Shown one piece after another: positions 43,678 to 52,329 of a stretch of 64,000 bases of DNA. The notes beneath the pieces were generated by a model. The model worked only from the letters and a program-made list of their open reading frames with translations. It did no database searches and was not told the origin of the DNA. The stretch is from Bacillus sp. FJAT-44742 (GTDB lineage Bacteria; Bacillota; Bacilli; Bacillales; Marinococcaceae). The first letter of the stretch is position 1. The number at the start of each line of letters is the position of its first letter. The translations under genes were made by a program, and so were the position numbers. The DNA is taken from the NCBI RefSeq assembly GCF_002797315.1, contig NZ_KZ454936.1, positions 1,239,133-1,303,132 of the forward strand. The letters run 5' to 3'.

Positions 43678-44267
43678 GTGCATGCCTCTGCAGATGAAAA
43701 GGTCGAATCGGCAGAGGCAGGGGAGGTGACTAGATTGGAAGAAGAAATGGGGGAAGTTTGGGAAAGTGAGGAAGACCACATCGTTCCAGGTAAGCAAGAC
43801 CACTCATCACCGGTAGAGAAAGGGACAGCTGCTATTCCGCAATACGAGCAATTCGTTTCAGACTACAACTCCTTCATTTCAATGTATTTCGATAGTGAGT
43901 TAGTCTTTAATGTTGAAGAGTTTCAGCCTGGATCTAATTACCACCAACAGATGAGTACTTTGTTACGCATTCTATTAAGGTATCGGAAAGGGGGAATGTT
44001 ACCGAAGTGACAATCCTTGGCAAGACAGACGAGAGCGAGAAAGGTAGCTGAGGTTTGCTTGCTGCTATGGCAGGTGCAATGTTCGCGTTAGACCGGGATA
44101 ATGTTGAAAGCATCGAGGATATAGACGACTTTTTAGTCAATAAATCCGGATTTGCCGCTTACGTGAATGAAGATGGTTGGGAGACGATGAAGGCCGAAAC
44201 CGATTTGATTGAATACTTACTTATTGACACGGACGATGGAATGATCATAACCATGAAACGAAAGTAA
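43678..44267 (+). pseudogene. Disrupted gene for an acidic protein of unknown family
   Basis: Three reading segments belong together. The first (to about 43945) ends SMYFDSELVFNVEEFQPGSNY. The second, in another frame, reads TDEYFVTHSIKVSERGNVTE and KTDESEKGS up to a TGA at 44049-44051. The third continues in the same frame as GLLAAMAGAMFALDRDNVES and ends MIITMKRK. A frameshift near 43945 plus the TGA make it non-functional. The family is not recognised. Confidence 0.6.
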
Positions 44268-44454
44268 GGCGTCCTGCCCGGGGCGCTTTTACTCTGCCTA
44301 TTTTTACCGTTTCTATTGCCGGTTCGGTAGCTGATTCAATCCCTTTTCTACACTAATGTCCGTGTGCCATTTTTTGTTTCCATTCACTGAGGAAGGGGGG
44401 TTACCAGATCCTATATTTGTGTATGGTTTTAATCAACAAAAAGCTTATTCTTTG

Positions 44455-44655
44455 TTAAACATCATGCGCTTTGTATCTCACAGATATGTTGAGGCCTTGC
44501 TGAAAATATTGATATTCATTAAGGAGGACATCTAACTCTTGGCTCGCCACGATAGTTCTACCGTCAGTCACACCATATTGAGTGGCAGTTTTGTACATTT
44601 CTTTTCTTTTACTTTGTATTTTGTATAGTAAATCTTTGTTGTCATTATCCTTCAT
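44455..44655 (-). CDS. Spo0E-family aspartyl-phosphate phosphatase, copy 2
   Basis: This is a 66-residue paralogue of the gene at 30219, with the same signature SQELDVLLNEYQ and first helix IQSKRKEMYKTATQYG. GGGAGGACACG precedes the ATG. It should act on Spo0A-P. Upstream DNA is conserved with copy 1, which points to a segmental duplication. Confidence 0.85.
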   Translation of the reverse strand: MKDNDNKDLLYKIQSKRKEMYKTATQYGVTDGRTIVASQELDVLLNEYQYFQQGLNISVRYKAHDV

Positions 44656-44799
44656 GGCACGTGTCCTCCCTTAGGTTTTTACAAGAAATCAAAAGCACGT
44701 CTTTTACATTACCAGAAAGTAGTGGAGAAAGTATGTTGAATCTTGTTTTAATACCCAAGTTTTTAACGCGATTTTTTGCAAAGATGAAAGTAGTTATTC

Positions 44800-45078
44800 C
44801 TACGCTGATATACAATGGGTTATTTTTACTTCTTTATGTTGTAAAAAACCAAGTAATATAAATAAGGGAATAAAGGAATTTAAAGCAAATAAAGGAACAA
44901 AGACACTTTCAAAAACAGGAAACACACCTGCTGCCAACATCGGAAACATTTTTTTGATCTCAGCGTTACCAATATTTATAACAATGACACCACTTATTGT
45001 TAAGATAATGGTGGGCACGAATAAGATATTTAAAAATACGATTCCTTTTGAGGCGGCATAAGTACTTATAATCAACAT
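44800..45078 (-). pseudogene. Fragment of a GerAB-type spore germination protein
   Basis: The 92 codons read YAASKGIVFLNILFVPTIIL and AEIKKMFPMLAAGVFPVFES, which resemble the middle of GerAB/GerKB amino-acid-permease-like germinant receptor subunits (YAxxKGIE..., then NLLPVLxxGxxP). Such proteins have about 365 residues. No N-terminal half is encoded before the start, and the end drifts out of homology. It is probably a remnant; a small membrane protein is the alternative. Confidence 0.4.
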
Positions 45079-45386
45079 AACGTTTCAGATTGCTCTCCTT
45101 GACCTAGTGAAACAGTGTCGGGCCCCTTTGGTATTTGTTGGTTACAGTCAGATTTCATACGTTGTCTTTTCTGAATCATATATTTTTGCATTTTTTCCTT
45201 TCATTTTGCATCTCATTTTTTATCTCTTGTAATTTTTGAGCCACGGCTTACTTTATCATTGCGTGCATTTCTTCTCAAAATTATCTCCTTTAATAATATT
45301 TTAATCATGAACCTGAAGCAAAGTATTCAGAGGAGGAGGAAGATTTTTAACCTGCTTCTACTAACAGGTTCTTTAAGCAAGTAAAA

Positions 45387-45550
45387 AACATAACGGATGA
45401 AAGAACCGTTCATGTAGCCAGGAACTAAACGTTTTACTAAATAAATATCAGGGATTAAAAGGAAAATCTGACGTTCAAGAAGTTCGGCAACAAAACCAGC
45501 AATCACAGCAGCAAAACCAACGAAATCAACAAAACCAGCAATTAGAGTGA
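45387..45550 (+). pseudogene. Third Spo0E-like gene, frameshifted, with Gln-rich tail
   Basis: The frame ITDERTVHV is followed, after a one-base loss near 45415, by SQELNVLLNKYQ, the Spo0E signature. It then continues into SDVQEVRQQNQQSQQQNQ and ends at TGA 45548. Part of the tail also resembles gamma-type spore proteins. The 5' end is missing or degenerate. It is the third member of the family in this window and appears dead. Confidence 0.6.
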
Positions 45551-45801
45551 CAACTTAAGATGAAAAGATTGTTTGTTAATCACTCATCATTTTGCTCCTG
45601 GTGATTACCTCGCTGAAATTATACATAAATTCGACAAATAATCCTGGACTTGTGCGTCTTTTGTATAGAAAGGCGCTTTTTTCCTTCCTATAACAAATTA
45701 CAGAAAATACATACTCGCCTTCCTTATCTGCACAATCAAACCCACGTGTGGTTGAGTATTCTAAAAGTATATCTTGCGAAAGGCAGGAAGGAGGGATATA
45801 G

Positions 45802-45894
45802 ATGTCCTATGGATGCGATAGTGGTTTTGCTTTAATCGTGGTGCTCTTCATCCTTTTAGTCATTATTGGAGCAACTGTTGTTAGAAGATATTAA
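45802..45894 (+). CDS. YjcZ-family sporulation protein
   Basis: The 30 residues read MSYGCDSGFALIVVLFILL followed by VIIGATVVRRY, the Gly-rich start and single membrane span of YjcZ-type sporulation peptides (GFALIVVLFILLIIVG in relatives). GGAAGGAGGGATATAG precedes the ATG. Such peptides are made during sporulation; their role is unclear. Confidence 0.8.
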   Translation: MSYGCDSGFALIVVLFILLVIIGATVVRRY

Positions 45895-46721
45895 TAAAAA
45901 GATTGGTTTTGTGATATTAGATCTGGGAATGCTTATCCGTGCAGACATTTCCTCTTTTTATAACTAAGGCTTAGGTCTCTACCTTTGCCTTTTTATCGTT
46001 CGATTTATCCTTTAAACTTTGGTTACTTTCGGTTGTAGATAGCTTGCCGAACTACTGGAACCACCAAAGGTTTCAGTCACGTTACACAGGGATCATATTG
46101 TTTACTATCTTTCCAGGATTGCCGAGCTTCTTGCTGTCGCAGTAGGGAAACTGGAATATAAAAAACGATTGGAATTTAAATAAGCCCCTCTTGTCTTAAT
46201 TAAATTACTTATTCTGTAATAGAGCTTTAATAGGGGTGGGTAGAATCTTGAGAACAACAATGAAGGACTTACTTTGAATTTCGTTTTATCTGCACAAACA
46301 AAAAGGTCATTAGTTAACTACACCATCAGAATCAACAAAATAATCAACAGAACCAACAGCAAAATGGAAGATAAGGTTTTACGAACACCGTAAAAAATGT
46401 ATACTGATGTCGTGTTTAACGCCGCACAAAACACTCTTCAAGCAACTGAAGATATTGCAATGAATATGGGCGAAATCCGGGTGGTGTAATACTTTTCCAT
46501 TAGCTACCAAGGCATGTTAACGTTACATAAAATCATCTTATGTGTTAGGAGTAAAGAGACCAGTAATAGCCTATATAAAACTTTGAAAAAATTAAATTCT
46601 AAGGACTGTATTTAAACAAGGAGAACCATTATTACGGGGAATTCTGTTAATCAAATGGTGGATCTGCTCCAGTTCTTTTGTGCTATTATTCCGCTTTATT
46701 AATACATGTGTTGGCTCATGG
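45895..46721. other. Decayed region with orphan frames
   Basis: Protein-like pieces without ribosome binding sites occur at about 46048-46183 (LAELLEPPKVSVTLHRDHIV, then YLSRIAELLAVAVGKLEYK), about 46323-46373 (a Gln/Asn-rich tail like that of the third Spo0E copy), and 46397-46489 (MYTDVVFNAAQNTLQATEDI). They look like remains of small sporulation-type genes. No intact gene is supported. Confidence 0.35.
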
Positions 46722-46760
46722 AAAACACCTCCGAAGATTGTTATCGAAGGTGTTTTATTC
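46722..46760. terminator. Terminator hairpin
   Basis: AAAACACCT pairs with AGGTGTTTT, with a further partial CGA/TCG pairing inside. It lies just beyond the end of the ketopantoate reductase remnant. Confidence 0.6.
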
Positions 46761-46797
46761 TTAGGAGTTTACCGTGAGGTTCCTCTTTCGTATGGTT

Positions 46798-47045
46798 TTA
46801 GAATCCATATATTGTGTCAATGACAGGGAGAGTCACTTTATGTTTGGCAGCAATTCGAAGGGCGCCCCCATGTAAATGTTCAACTTCCAAAGGAAAACCT
46901 TTCCTCATACCTGGTGCATCGAAGAGACAGCCTCTTTTGGAAAAGTCTTTAACTTACGTATCATGGGCAGGACTTCATTTTTTCGTTAAAGATATTCCTT
47001 CCATATCAGCAAGGGACTTCAATTCGTAGACCATCTTTTTTGCAA
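46798..47045 (-). pseudogene. panE: C-terminal remnant of 2-dehydropantoate 2-reductase
   Basis: On the minus strand the translation shows KKMVYELKSLADMEGISLTK, then LKTFPKEAVSSMHQ and MRKGFPLEVEHLHGGALRIA up to LPVIDTIYGF before TAA at 46800-46798. This is the C-terminal helical domain of PanE/ApbA proteins. The pieces lie in different frames, with a break near 46905 and stops between, and the NADP-binding half is missing. Confidence 0.7.
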
Positions 47046-47472
47046 CAGAAAAAAGAAGGTTTTGTACTAGCAATATACACAGCAGGGAGTAGCATCGCGG
47101 AGGTAATGCCTGAAAAGGAAGCAATAAAAATATATTTTTTTACATGTGTTTGAGAATGTTTGCTTTCCTCTATATAATTTGTTTTTCATAAACCTTAGCA
47201 ACATTAATCAACTTTATTTCTGCCATTTTTATATCCCTTATTTTTTATATAATTATCTACCGATTTTCAACGAAAACGATTACAAATTAAAGAGGTACAA
47301 TACATAAATCGTTCCCAAAGTCTTTAGTATGAGTATCTGTGGGATGTCACGGATTTAGTTCTTTTCATAACGAAACATCTCAATTTTGTTATTTTTCAAA
47401 AGTGTATTGGTACTATGATGAGGACCAATATAGAGTAGGTAGGGAAAGTACAGAAATTACCACATCCTAAAA
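47046..47472. other. Intergenic stretch without a visible gene
   Basis: This is AT-rich sequence between the panE remnant and the LysR gene. No reading frame with a ribosome binding site was seen. Confidence 0.4.
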
Positions 47473-48363
47473 CTAAGAATAAAAGCCATTTCCTTCTTTT
47501 ATTTCTTTTTCTATTAAATCAATCATCATCCTAACCACAAAATTATTCTGTTTATGGGAAGGATAGACGCAATAAAATTCCCGATTGATAGGCAATTCTA
47601 GAAGAATTTTTATCCTCTTGTGATTATACGCGTTTCGAGCAGCTAGATGGGACACAATGGAGTACCCTAGCCCTGATTCGACCATGGTGATAACACTTTC
47701 AGTGCTGTGGACAGTCGTTAAGCAATGTAGCTCATTAACCGAACCACCCCACTCAGCCAATCCTTGTTGAACGGCCTTCCAAGTACCTGACTGTTCACTT
47801 CTAAAAATAAATGGAAGATCCCTTATATCTTCGAAATCTTTAATTTCTTCGCTATCGTTTGGCCCAATTAAAGTTAGCTTATCTTGCGTGATAACCTTGT
47901 GATGTAATTCTTTATCTGCAGTCTTACAACCAATTATGCCTATATCTAATTTATCATTTTGAATAAAATCAAGTATTTTTTCAGAATCATCAACGGTGAG
48001 TGAGATTTCTACATGCGGGTTTTGGGTAATAAACGTTTTCAATAAAGGCGGAACAATGTATGTACTAGGGATCGTGCTAGCTCCAACACGAACAAACCCT
48101 GTTAAGTGATTTTGGAATGCCTGACATTCTTCCTTTAATAGTTTCCATTCACGTAAAAGGTGCCTCCCTTTTTTATAAACAATTCGCCCGGCCTCTGTAG
48201 GTTCAAGGGAGGTTCGATGTAAGAGAGTAGATCCCAAGTCTTTCTCCAACGTTTTTAATTGTTTAGTGACTCCTGGTTGACTAATATTCAATAGGTCAGC
48301 AACAACTGAAAAACTTTTATGATCTATAAGAAGCAAAAAGGTTTCAACTCTCTTTAAATTCAT
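47473..48363 (-). CDS. LysR-family transcriptional regulator
   Basis: This DNA-binding regulator of 296 residues has an N-terminal winged HTH (SFSVVADLLNISQPGVTKQL, about 15-34) and a C-terminal ligand domain (VRVGASTIPSTYIVPPLL onward). ATG at 48363 follows GAAAGGAC; the frame extending to 48399 lacks a ribosome binding site. It is divergent from selA, with two related palindromes in the gap. LysR genes next to selA form a recognised selenium-metabolism-associated group, as I recall. The effector is unknown. Confidence 0.85.
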   Translation of the reverse strand: MNLKRVETFLLLIDHKSFSVVADLLNISQPGVTKQLKTLEKDLGSTLLHRTSLEPTEAGRIVYKKGRHLLREWKLLKEECQAFQNHLTGFVRVGASTIPSTYIVPPLLKTFITQNPHVEISLTVDDSEKILDFIQNDKLDIGIIGCKTADKELHHKVITQDKLTLIGPNDSEEIKDFEDIRDLPFIFRSEQSGTWKAVQQGLAEWGGSVNELHCLTTVHSTESVITMVESGLGYSIVSHLAARNAYNHKRIKILLELPINREFYCVYPSHKQNNFVVRMMIDLIEKEIKEGNGFYS

Positions 48364-48407
48364 TTTGATTGTCCTTTCTGTATTCTGGCTTAATGGCAAA
48401 AAATGTT

Positions 48408-48421
48408 GTAATCATGATTAC
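48408..48421. promoter_or_regulatory. Palindromic operator candidate near the lysR start
   Basis: GTAATCATGATTAC is a perfect 14-bp palindrome 45 bp before the LysR gene, placed for autoregulation. The same motif recurs at 48589 and 53481. Confidence 0.55.
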
Positions 48422-48577
48422 TTATAGTTAAAGTAAATATAACTAACTGTCTAAAAAAAGTAAACAATTAGATTTTAAATATAACCAAGTTTCTATCCTT
48501 GTAGTAAAAGTTAGTAATAGTACTAGGAGTGAGATCGCTTACTGTAATAGTAAAAAAGGTTGGATAATTTAAATATT

Positions 48578-48602
48578 ATAACCATATTGTAATCATGGTT
48601 AT
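48578..48602. promoter_or_regulatory. Operator candidate upstream of selA
   Basis: ATAACCAT and ATGGTTAT form an inverted repeat across 9 bp. The right half also contains GTAATCATGGTTAT, a near copy of the 48408 palindrome. It lies 64 bp before the selA start and is a likely LysR binding site. Confidence 0.55.
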
Positions 48603-48665
48603 GTGATGATACTGTTTATTTACTACGATAAAACTAGATGAACATGACAAGGAGGAGGGGGTTTC

Positions 48666-50069
48666 ATGGAAAAACTTTTTAGAGGTTTACCAGCTGTTCA
48701 TAAACTTAAATCTGATAAAAGGTTTTTGACTCTAGCAAACGAAAAGGAGATCCCATACACTAAACTAACTGAATGGATACAAGAAGAAATTGAGGTAATA
48801 AGGGATGGGATACGTAATAATGAATATGACTACGAGGAAAATCCCCGTTTTGTAGATGAAATTTTCCTGAAGGTGGAAAGAAAGGCGGTTGATTTTCACT
48901 GTTACCGATTAAAACGAGTGATCAATGCTACCGGTACCATATTGCATACAAATCTTGGAAGGGCAAAATTGAGTGAAGAAGCTATTGAACAAGTGATCCA
49001 AACCGCTACAAATTACTCTAATTTAGAATACAATATTGAAGAGGGAAAGCGTGGATCTAGGCATGATATTATTGAATCTATTTTAAAAGAAATTACCGGA
49101 GCAGAAGGGGCCATGGTAGTTAATAATAACGCCGCAGCCGTGTATCTTATTTTAAGAGCATTAGCAAAAGGAAAAGAAGTGATTGTTTCTCGAGGAGAAT
49201 TAGTAGAAATAGGAGGATCTTTTAGAGTCTCTTCAATTATGGAAGAGAGTGAAGCGAAACTAAAAGAGGTAGGGACGACGAATAAAACGCATTTATCTGA
49301 CTATGAATGTGCTATCAATGAAGATACCTCGCTTTTAATGAAAGTTCATACAAGTAACTTTAAAACCATTGGCTTTACCAAGTCCGTAAAGGCAACAGAG
49401 TTAACAGATCTAGCGTCTCAATACAAAAACGTAATGGTCTATGAAGATTTGGGAAGTGGGGCGTTACATGATTTTCGCAATTATGGAATTGGTGACGAAC
49501 CGACTGTTGATGAGGTGGTAAAGTCAGGAGTAGACATCGTGTCTTTTAGCGGTGATAAATTGCTAGGAGGCCCACAAGCTGGAATTATAGTGGGAAAAAA
49601 GGAGTTGATCAATAAGTTAAAAAAACATCAGCTTGCACGAGTATTACGAGTAGATAAAATGACCTTGGCAGCATTAGAAGCTACAATAAAAGCATATCTC
49701 AAAGGAAACGCTAGTCAAATACCAGCTATTGGAGATATACTTACGCCCCTCACAAATGTAAAAGATAAAGCAGAGATATTTATGACGCACATCAATACAA
49801 TGGAAAGTAAAAGGTGGCAAGGGGAAGTAAGAGAGGAGACTGCCCAAATTGGAGGAGGAACAATGCCCGGGGTGGAGATTCCTACTTGTGTTGTCACTTT
49901 AACTCATTCAAGATTCAGTTCTCAACAGATATTTGATCTTTTGCGTGAAGGGGAGCCTACGATTATTGCACGTCTTAAAAATGAGAAAGTTCTCATTGAT
50001 TTTCGCACAGTAGCAATGGAGGAAATTCCGTTAATATTAAACAAAATAAAAAAAGTAAAAGAAGGTTAA
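48666..50069 (+). CDS. selA: L-seryl-tRNA(Sec) selenium transferase
   Basis: SelA converts seryl-tRNA(Sec) to selenocysteinyl-tRNA(Sec) using selenophosphate and PLP. The 467 residues match family length. They contain RVINATGTILHTNLGRAKLS, GAEGAMVVNNNAAAVYLIL, VGTTNKTHLSDYE and the PLP lysine in SFSGDKLLGGPQAG (Lys298). The start follows AAGGAGGAGGG. The gene is intact, so the organism probably inserts selenocysteine. selB, selD and tRNA-Sec are not in the window. A candidate target is the TGA-containing peroxiredoxin at 26274-26873. Confidence 0.93.
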   Translation: MEKLFRGLPAVHKLKSDKRFLTLANEKEIPYTKLTEWIQEEIEVIRDGIRNNEYDYEENPRFVDEIFLKVERKAVDFHCYRLKRVINATGTILHTNLGRAKLSEEAIEQVIQTATNYSNLEYNIEEGKRGSRHDIIESILKEITGAEGAMVVNNNAAAVYLILRALAKGKEVIVSRGELVEIGGSFRVSSIMEESEAKLKEVGTTNKTHLSDYECAINEDTSLLMKVHTSNFKTIGFTKSVKATELTDLASQYKNVMVYEDLGSGALHDFRNYGIGDEPTVDEVVKSGVDIVSFSGDKLLGGPQAGIIVGKKELINKLKKHQLARVLRVDKMTLAALEATIKAYLKGNASQIPAIGDILTPLTNVKDKAEIFMTHINTMESKRWQGEVREETAQIGGGTMPGVEIPTCVVTLTHSRFSSQQIFDLLREGEPTIIARLKNEKVLIDFRTVAMEEIPLILNKIKKVKEG

Positions 50070-50246
50070 TGGGCGGTCTCATCTGTTCCTAAAATAAAAT
50101 CTCCAACAGTGATGATACCGATGAAAATTTTTCATAATCTAATATTTTTAGGCGATGTCTCTTTTGGGGCTATGTTTTGCCGTCGTCACTTTCCATATGC
50201 TGTGGGCGTAGGACGCCCATCCGAGTGCGGTTTCAATAGGTGGAAT

Positions 50247-50277
50247 AGAAAAAATCCGGCTCCTCAAAGGAGCCGGA
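50247..50277 (-). terminator. Terminator of the SbtA-like gene
   Basis: TCCGGCTCCT pairs with AGGAGCCGGA across CAA. On the minus strand it runs into six T. The remaining part of 50070-50246 shows one more perfect hairpin (GGGCGT/ACGCCC near 50203-50217) and no gene. Confidence 0.85.
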
Positions 50278-50301
50278 CCGGACTGCTGTACGAAAGTTTT
50301 T

Positions 50302-51312
50302 TTAGTAAAACCACTGAGAAATAGCGTACATTAGCGGTATGCCGACAATTAAATTAAACGGGAAGGTTATTCCGAGAGCCAGCCCTAAATAAATAGATGG
50401 GTTAGCCTTCGGCACAGACGCCCGAAGAGCAGCCGGTGCTGCGATATAGGAAGCAGAAGCGGCTAACACTCCCATCAGGGTTGCTCCTCCTTGAGACAGG
50501 CCAACAACGTATCCTGTAACAATACCTAGCACACCGTATACTACAGGAATAACAACTCCCAGTGAGATAAGCTTAATGCCGTGTTCTTTGATGACACTTA
50601 ATCGCTTTCCGGCAATGAGTCCCATGTTAAGCAAGAAAAGAATCAAGACGCTGTAATACATATCCATAAATAACGGTTGAACAACCGGGATGGCATCCTC
50701 CCCTGTTACGAGGCCGACAAGAAGGCTCCCTAACAGAAGCAAAACACTTTTCCCAAAGAAGCTTTCCCGCAAAATGCTTTTATCAATGAGAGGAATTGGC
50801 GACTGAGCTACAATTCCAACACCTTGTACAGGCATTTCCTGCTGTTTCTTTTTACTCTGAGCCATCCCAAATAGGATAAGGGCGACTAATATCGCGGGAA
50901 TTTCCATGACAACAACCATAGCGCTCATAAAGCTTTCGTAGCTGACACCAAAATCTCCTAAGAAAGCAATCGCCGCACCGTAGGTGACAATACTGACAGA
51001 GCCGTAGGTGGCTGCCAGACCAATCGCATTATGAAGATCCATTTTAAAGAAAACTTTTAGAATCATAAGGGTTAACACAGGAGTTAAAATCCCTAGAAAA
51101 AGAGTTCCGGCAAGCGGGGTGATGACTGTTTGAAAGGAGTAATTAGAAAGCTCAATTCCTCCCTTAATCCCAATGGCAATTAATAGATAAATACTTAGTG
51201 CTTCACTTAACCCGCTGGGAAACGAAAGATCAGACTTGAATAAGGAAGCCACAATGCCCAGGATAAAAAATAAGATAATTGGCGAAAGCAGGTTTTGTAA
51301 GATAATTTCCAT
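50302..51312 (-). CDS. SbtA-type sodium-dependent bicarbonate transporter
   Basis: This is a membrane protein of 336 residues with about ten spans. It follows the SbtA pattern MEIILQNLLSPIILFFILG, IGIKGGIELS and LAASASYIAAPAALRASVPK. In cyanobacteria SbtA couples bicarbonate uptake to sodium. ATG at 51312 follows AAAGGGTGAAG. Downstream of an MpsC-like gene on the same strand, it supports a role in inorganic carbon supply. Bacillus homologues are not well characterised. Confidence 0.8.
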   Translation of the reverse strand: MEIILQNLLSPIILFFILGIVASLFKSDLSFPSGLSEALSIYLLIAIGIKGGIELSNYSFQTVITPLAGTLFLGILTPVLTLMILKVFFKMDLHNAIGLAATYGSVSIVTYGAAIAFLGDFGVSYESFMSAMVVVMEIPAILVALILFGMAQSKKKQQEMPVQGVGIVAQSPIPLIDKSILRESFFGKSVLLLLGSLLVGLVTGEDAIPVVQPLFMDMYYSVLILFLLNMGLIAGKRLSVIKEHGIKLISLGVVIPVVYGVLGIVTGYVVGLSQGGATLMGVLAASASYIAAPAALRASVPKANPSIYLGLALGITFPFNLIVGIPLMYAISQWFY

Positions 51313-51423
51313 CGGTTTCTTCACCCTTTCCATGTATTGCATTTTTTAAATTCGTAAATTTTTTAGCAGCATTGTTTATATTCAAAGTGTCTTGAGCAGT
51401 GCCGGTGCAGATGAAGGCAATAA

Positions 51424-51497
51424 AAAAACCGACACCATGTAAAAAGGATGTATGGGTGGCTGCCCACTTCCTTTTTAGATGAATGTCGGTTTATCAT
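51424..51497 (-). terminator. Long structured terminator after the MpsC-like gene
   Basis: Nested stems AACCGACA/TGTCGGTT, AAAAAGG/CCTTTTT and GTGG/CCAC build a hairpin of about 70 nt. On the minus strand it is followed by seven T. It is longer than an ordinary terminator. Confidence 0.6.
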
Positions 51498-51533
51498 TCA
51501 CTCGCATTCTCTGCGTTTAAATGATCTCCCATT

Positions 51534-51914
51534 TTATGAAGGGATCTTCGCTTGAAGATCTGAATGTAGCATAAAAATAATGACACGCTCCCCTTGAGGA
51601 ATGCTGATGTCAGTATGAAAGCTTTTCACGTTTTCACCCGTTATATCATAGATAATTTGTTTCAGTTGAGCGTTGCCGGTTTCAATCAAGTCAGCTCTGA
51701 TCTTCTTAATCGAAAGCATGCCCTGTCTGTCTTTGGCAAGCTCTTGTTCCGCAGGCGTTAAAATCCCGTTAACAACTACGATAATCATATGTCGTACAAT
51801 ATCTGTTTTTACTTTTACTGATCCCCGTCCTAAGTAGTCTTTTTCCCACTGGGTAAAAGCCTTACTAATTTCGGATTCCAGCATCCCTTTTTTACGAAGC
51901 TGCTGAGAAGTCAT
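51534..51914 (-). CDS. MpsC (DUF2294) family protein
   Basis: The 126 residues match DUF2294 (SEISKAFTQWEKDYLGRGSV, VKTDIVRHMIIVVVNGILTP, RADLIETGNAQLKQIIYDIT). The family includes MpsC, a companion of the MpsAB sodium/bicarbonate system. ATG at 51914 follows GTGGAGGAAG with normal spacing; the frame to 51962 is less likely. The neighbouring bicarbonate transporter fits this role. Confidence 0.85.
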   Translation of the reverse strand: MTSQQLRKKGMLESEISKAFTQWEKDYLGRGSVKVKTDIVRHMIIVVVNGILTPAEQELAKDRQGMLSIKKIRADLIETGNAQLKQIIYDITGENVKSFHTDISIPQGERVIIFMLHSDLQAKIPS

Positions 51915-52108
51915 TGCTTCCTCCACTCGTGTAATATAGCTTAGATAACAAATTTTCAGCATGCCATAAATACCTTTATAACAGACTGCTCATTTGCCCC
52001 TTAGCAGTAATGGAGCCATTAACACCAGAGGATAAACAAATTATATAATTAATTATATTTATCTGTCTGTATCTGTCAACTTAAATTTTATATCATTTAT
52101 TAAATATG

Positions 52109-52313
52109 GGCTGTTCCAAAAGGCTTCTTTCAACTGAAATACACTTCGCTTTCACCTATGGGCAAAACAGGTACAGTCTCCATTCACGCTTCACTTCCTT
52201 TACTTTCACGGTGCCTCCTATGCCACAGTCAATGTTTCAGCTTCCTCGTGAGCAAGCCCCCCCAGTGCGGACTTTTCGGGCTGAAGTCTGCACGGGTATT
52301 TTTTGAAACAACC
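52109..52313. mobile_element. MITE-like repeat element, about 205 bp
   Basis: The ends GGCTGTTCCAAAA (52109-52121) and TTTTGAAACAACC (52301-52313) are inverted repeats matching at 11 of 13 bases. Inside, near the right end, GTGCGGACTT pairs with AAGTCTGCAC (52265-52293). No protein is encoded and no clear target duplication was found. Copies elsewhere in the genome would confirm it. Confidence 0.45.
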
Positions 52314-52329
52314 TCTTTCTATAATTTAT

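Noticed and set aside
44049-44051. TGA between KGS and GLLAAMAG as a selenocysteine codon
   Set aside because: The same gene also has an upstream frameshift, and no redox motif surrounds the site.
46814-47029. Plus-strand frame of 71 codons
   Set aside because: It lies opposite the panE remnant, has no ribosome binding site and its composition reflects the reverse strand.
50070-50301. tRNA-Sec gene next to selA
   Set aside because: No cloverleaf or CCA-type end could be formed; the only strong structures are simple hairpins.
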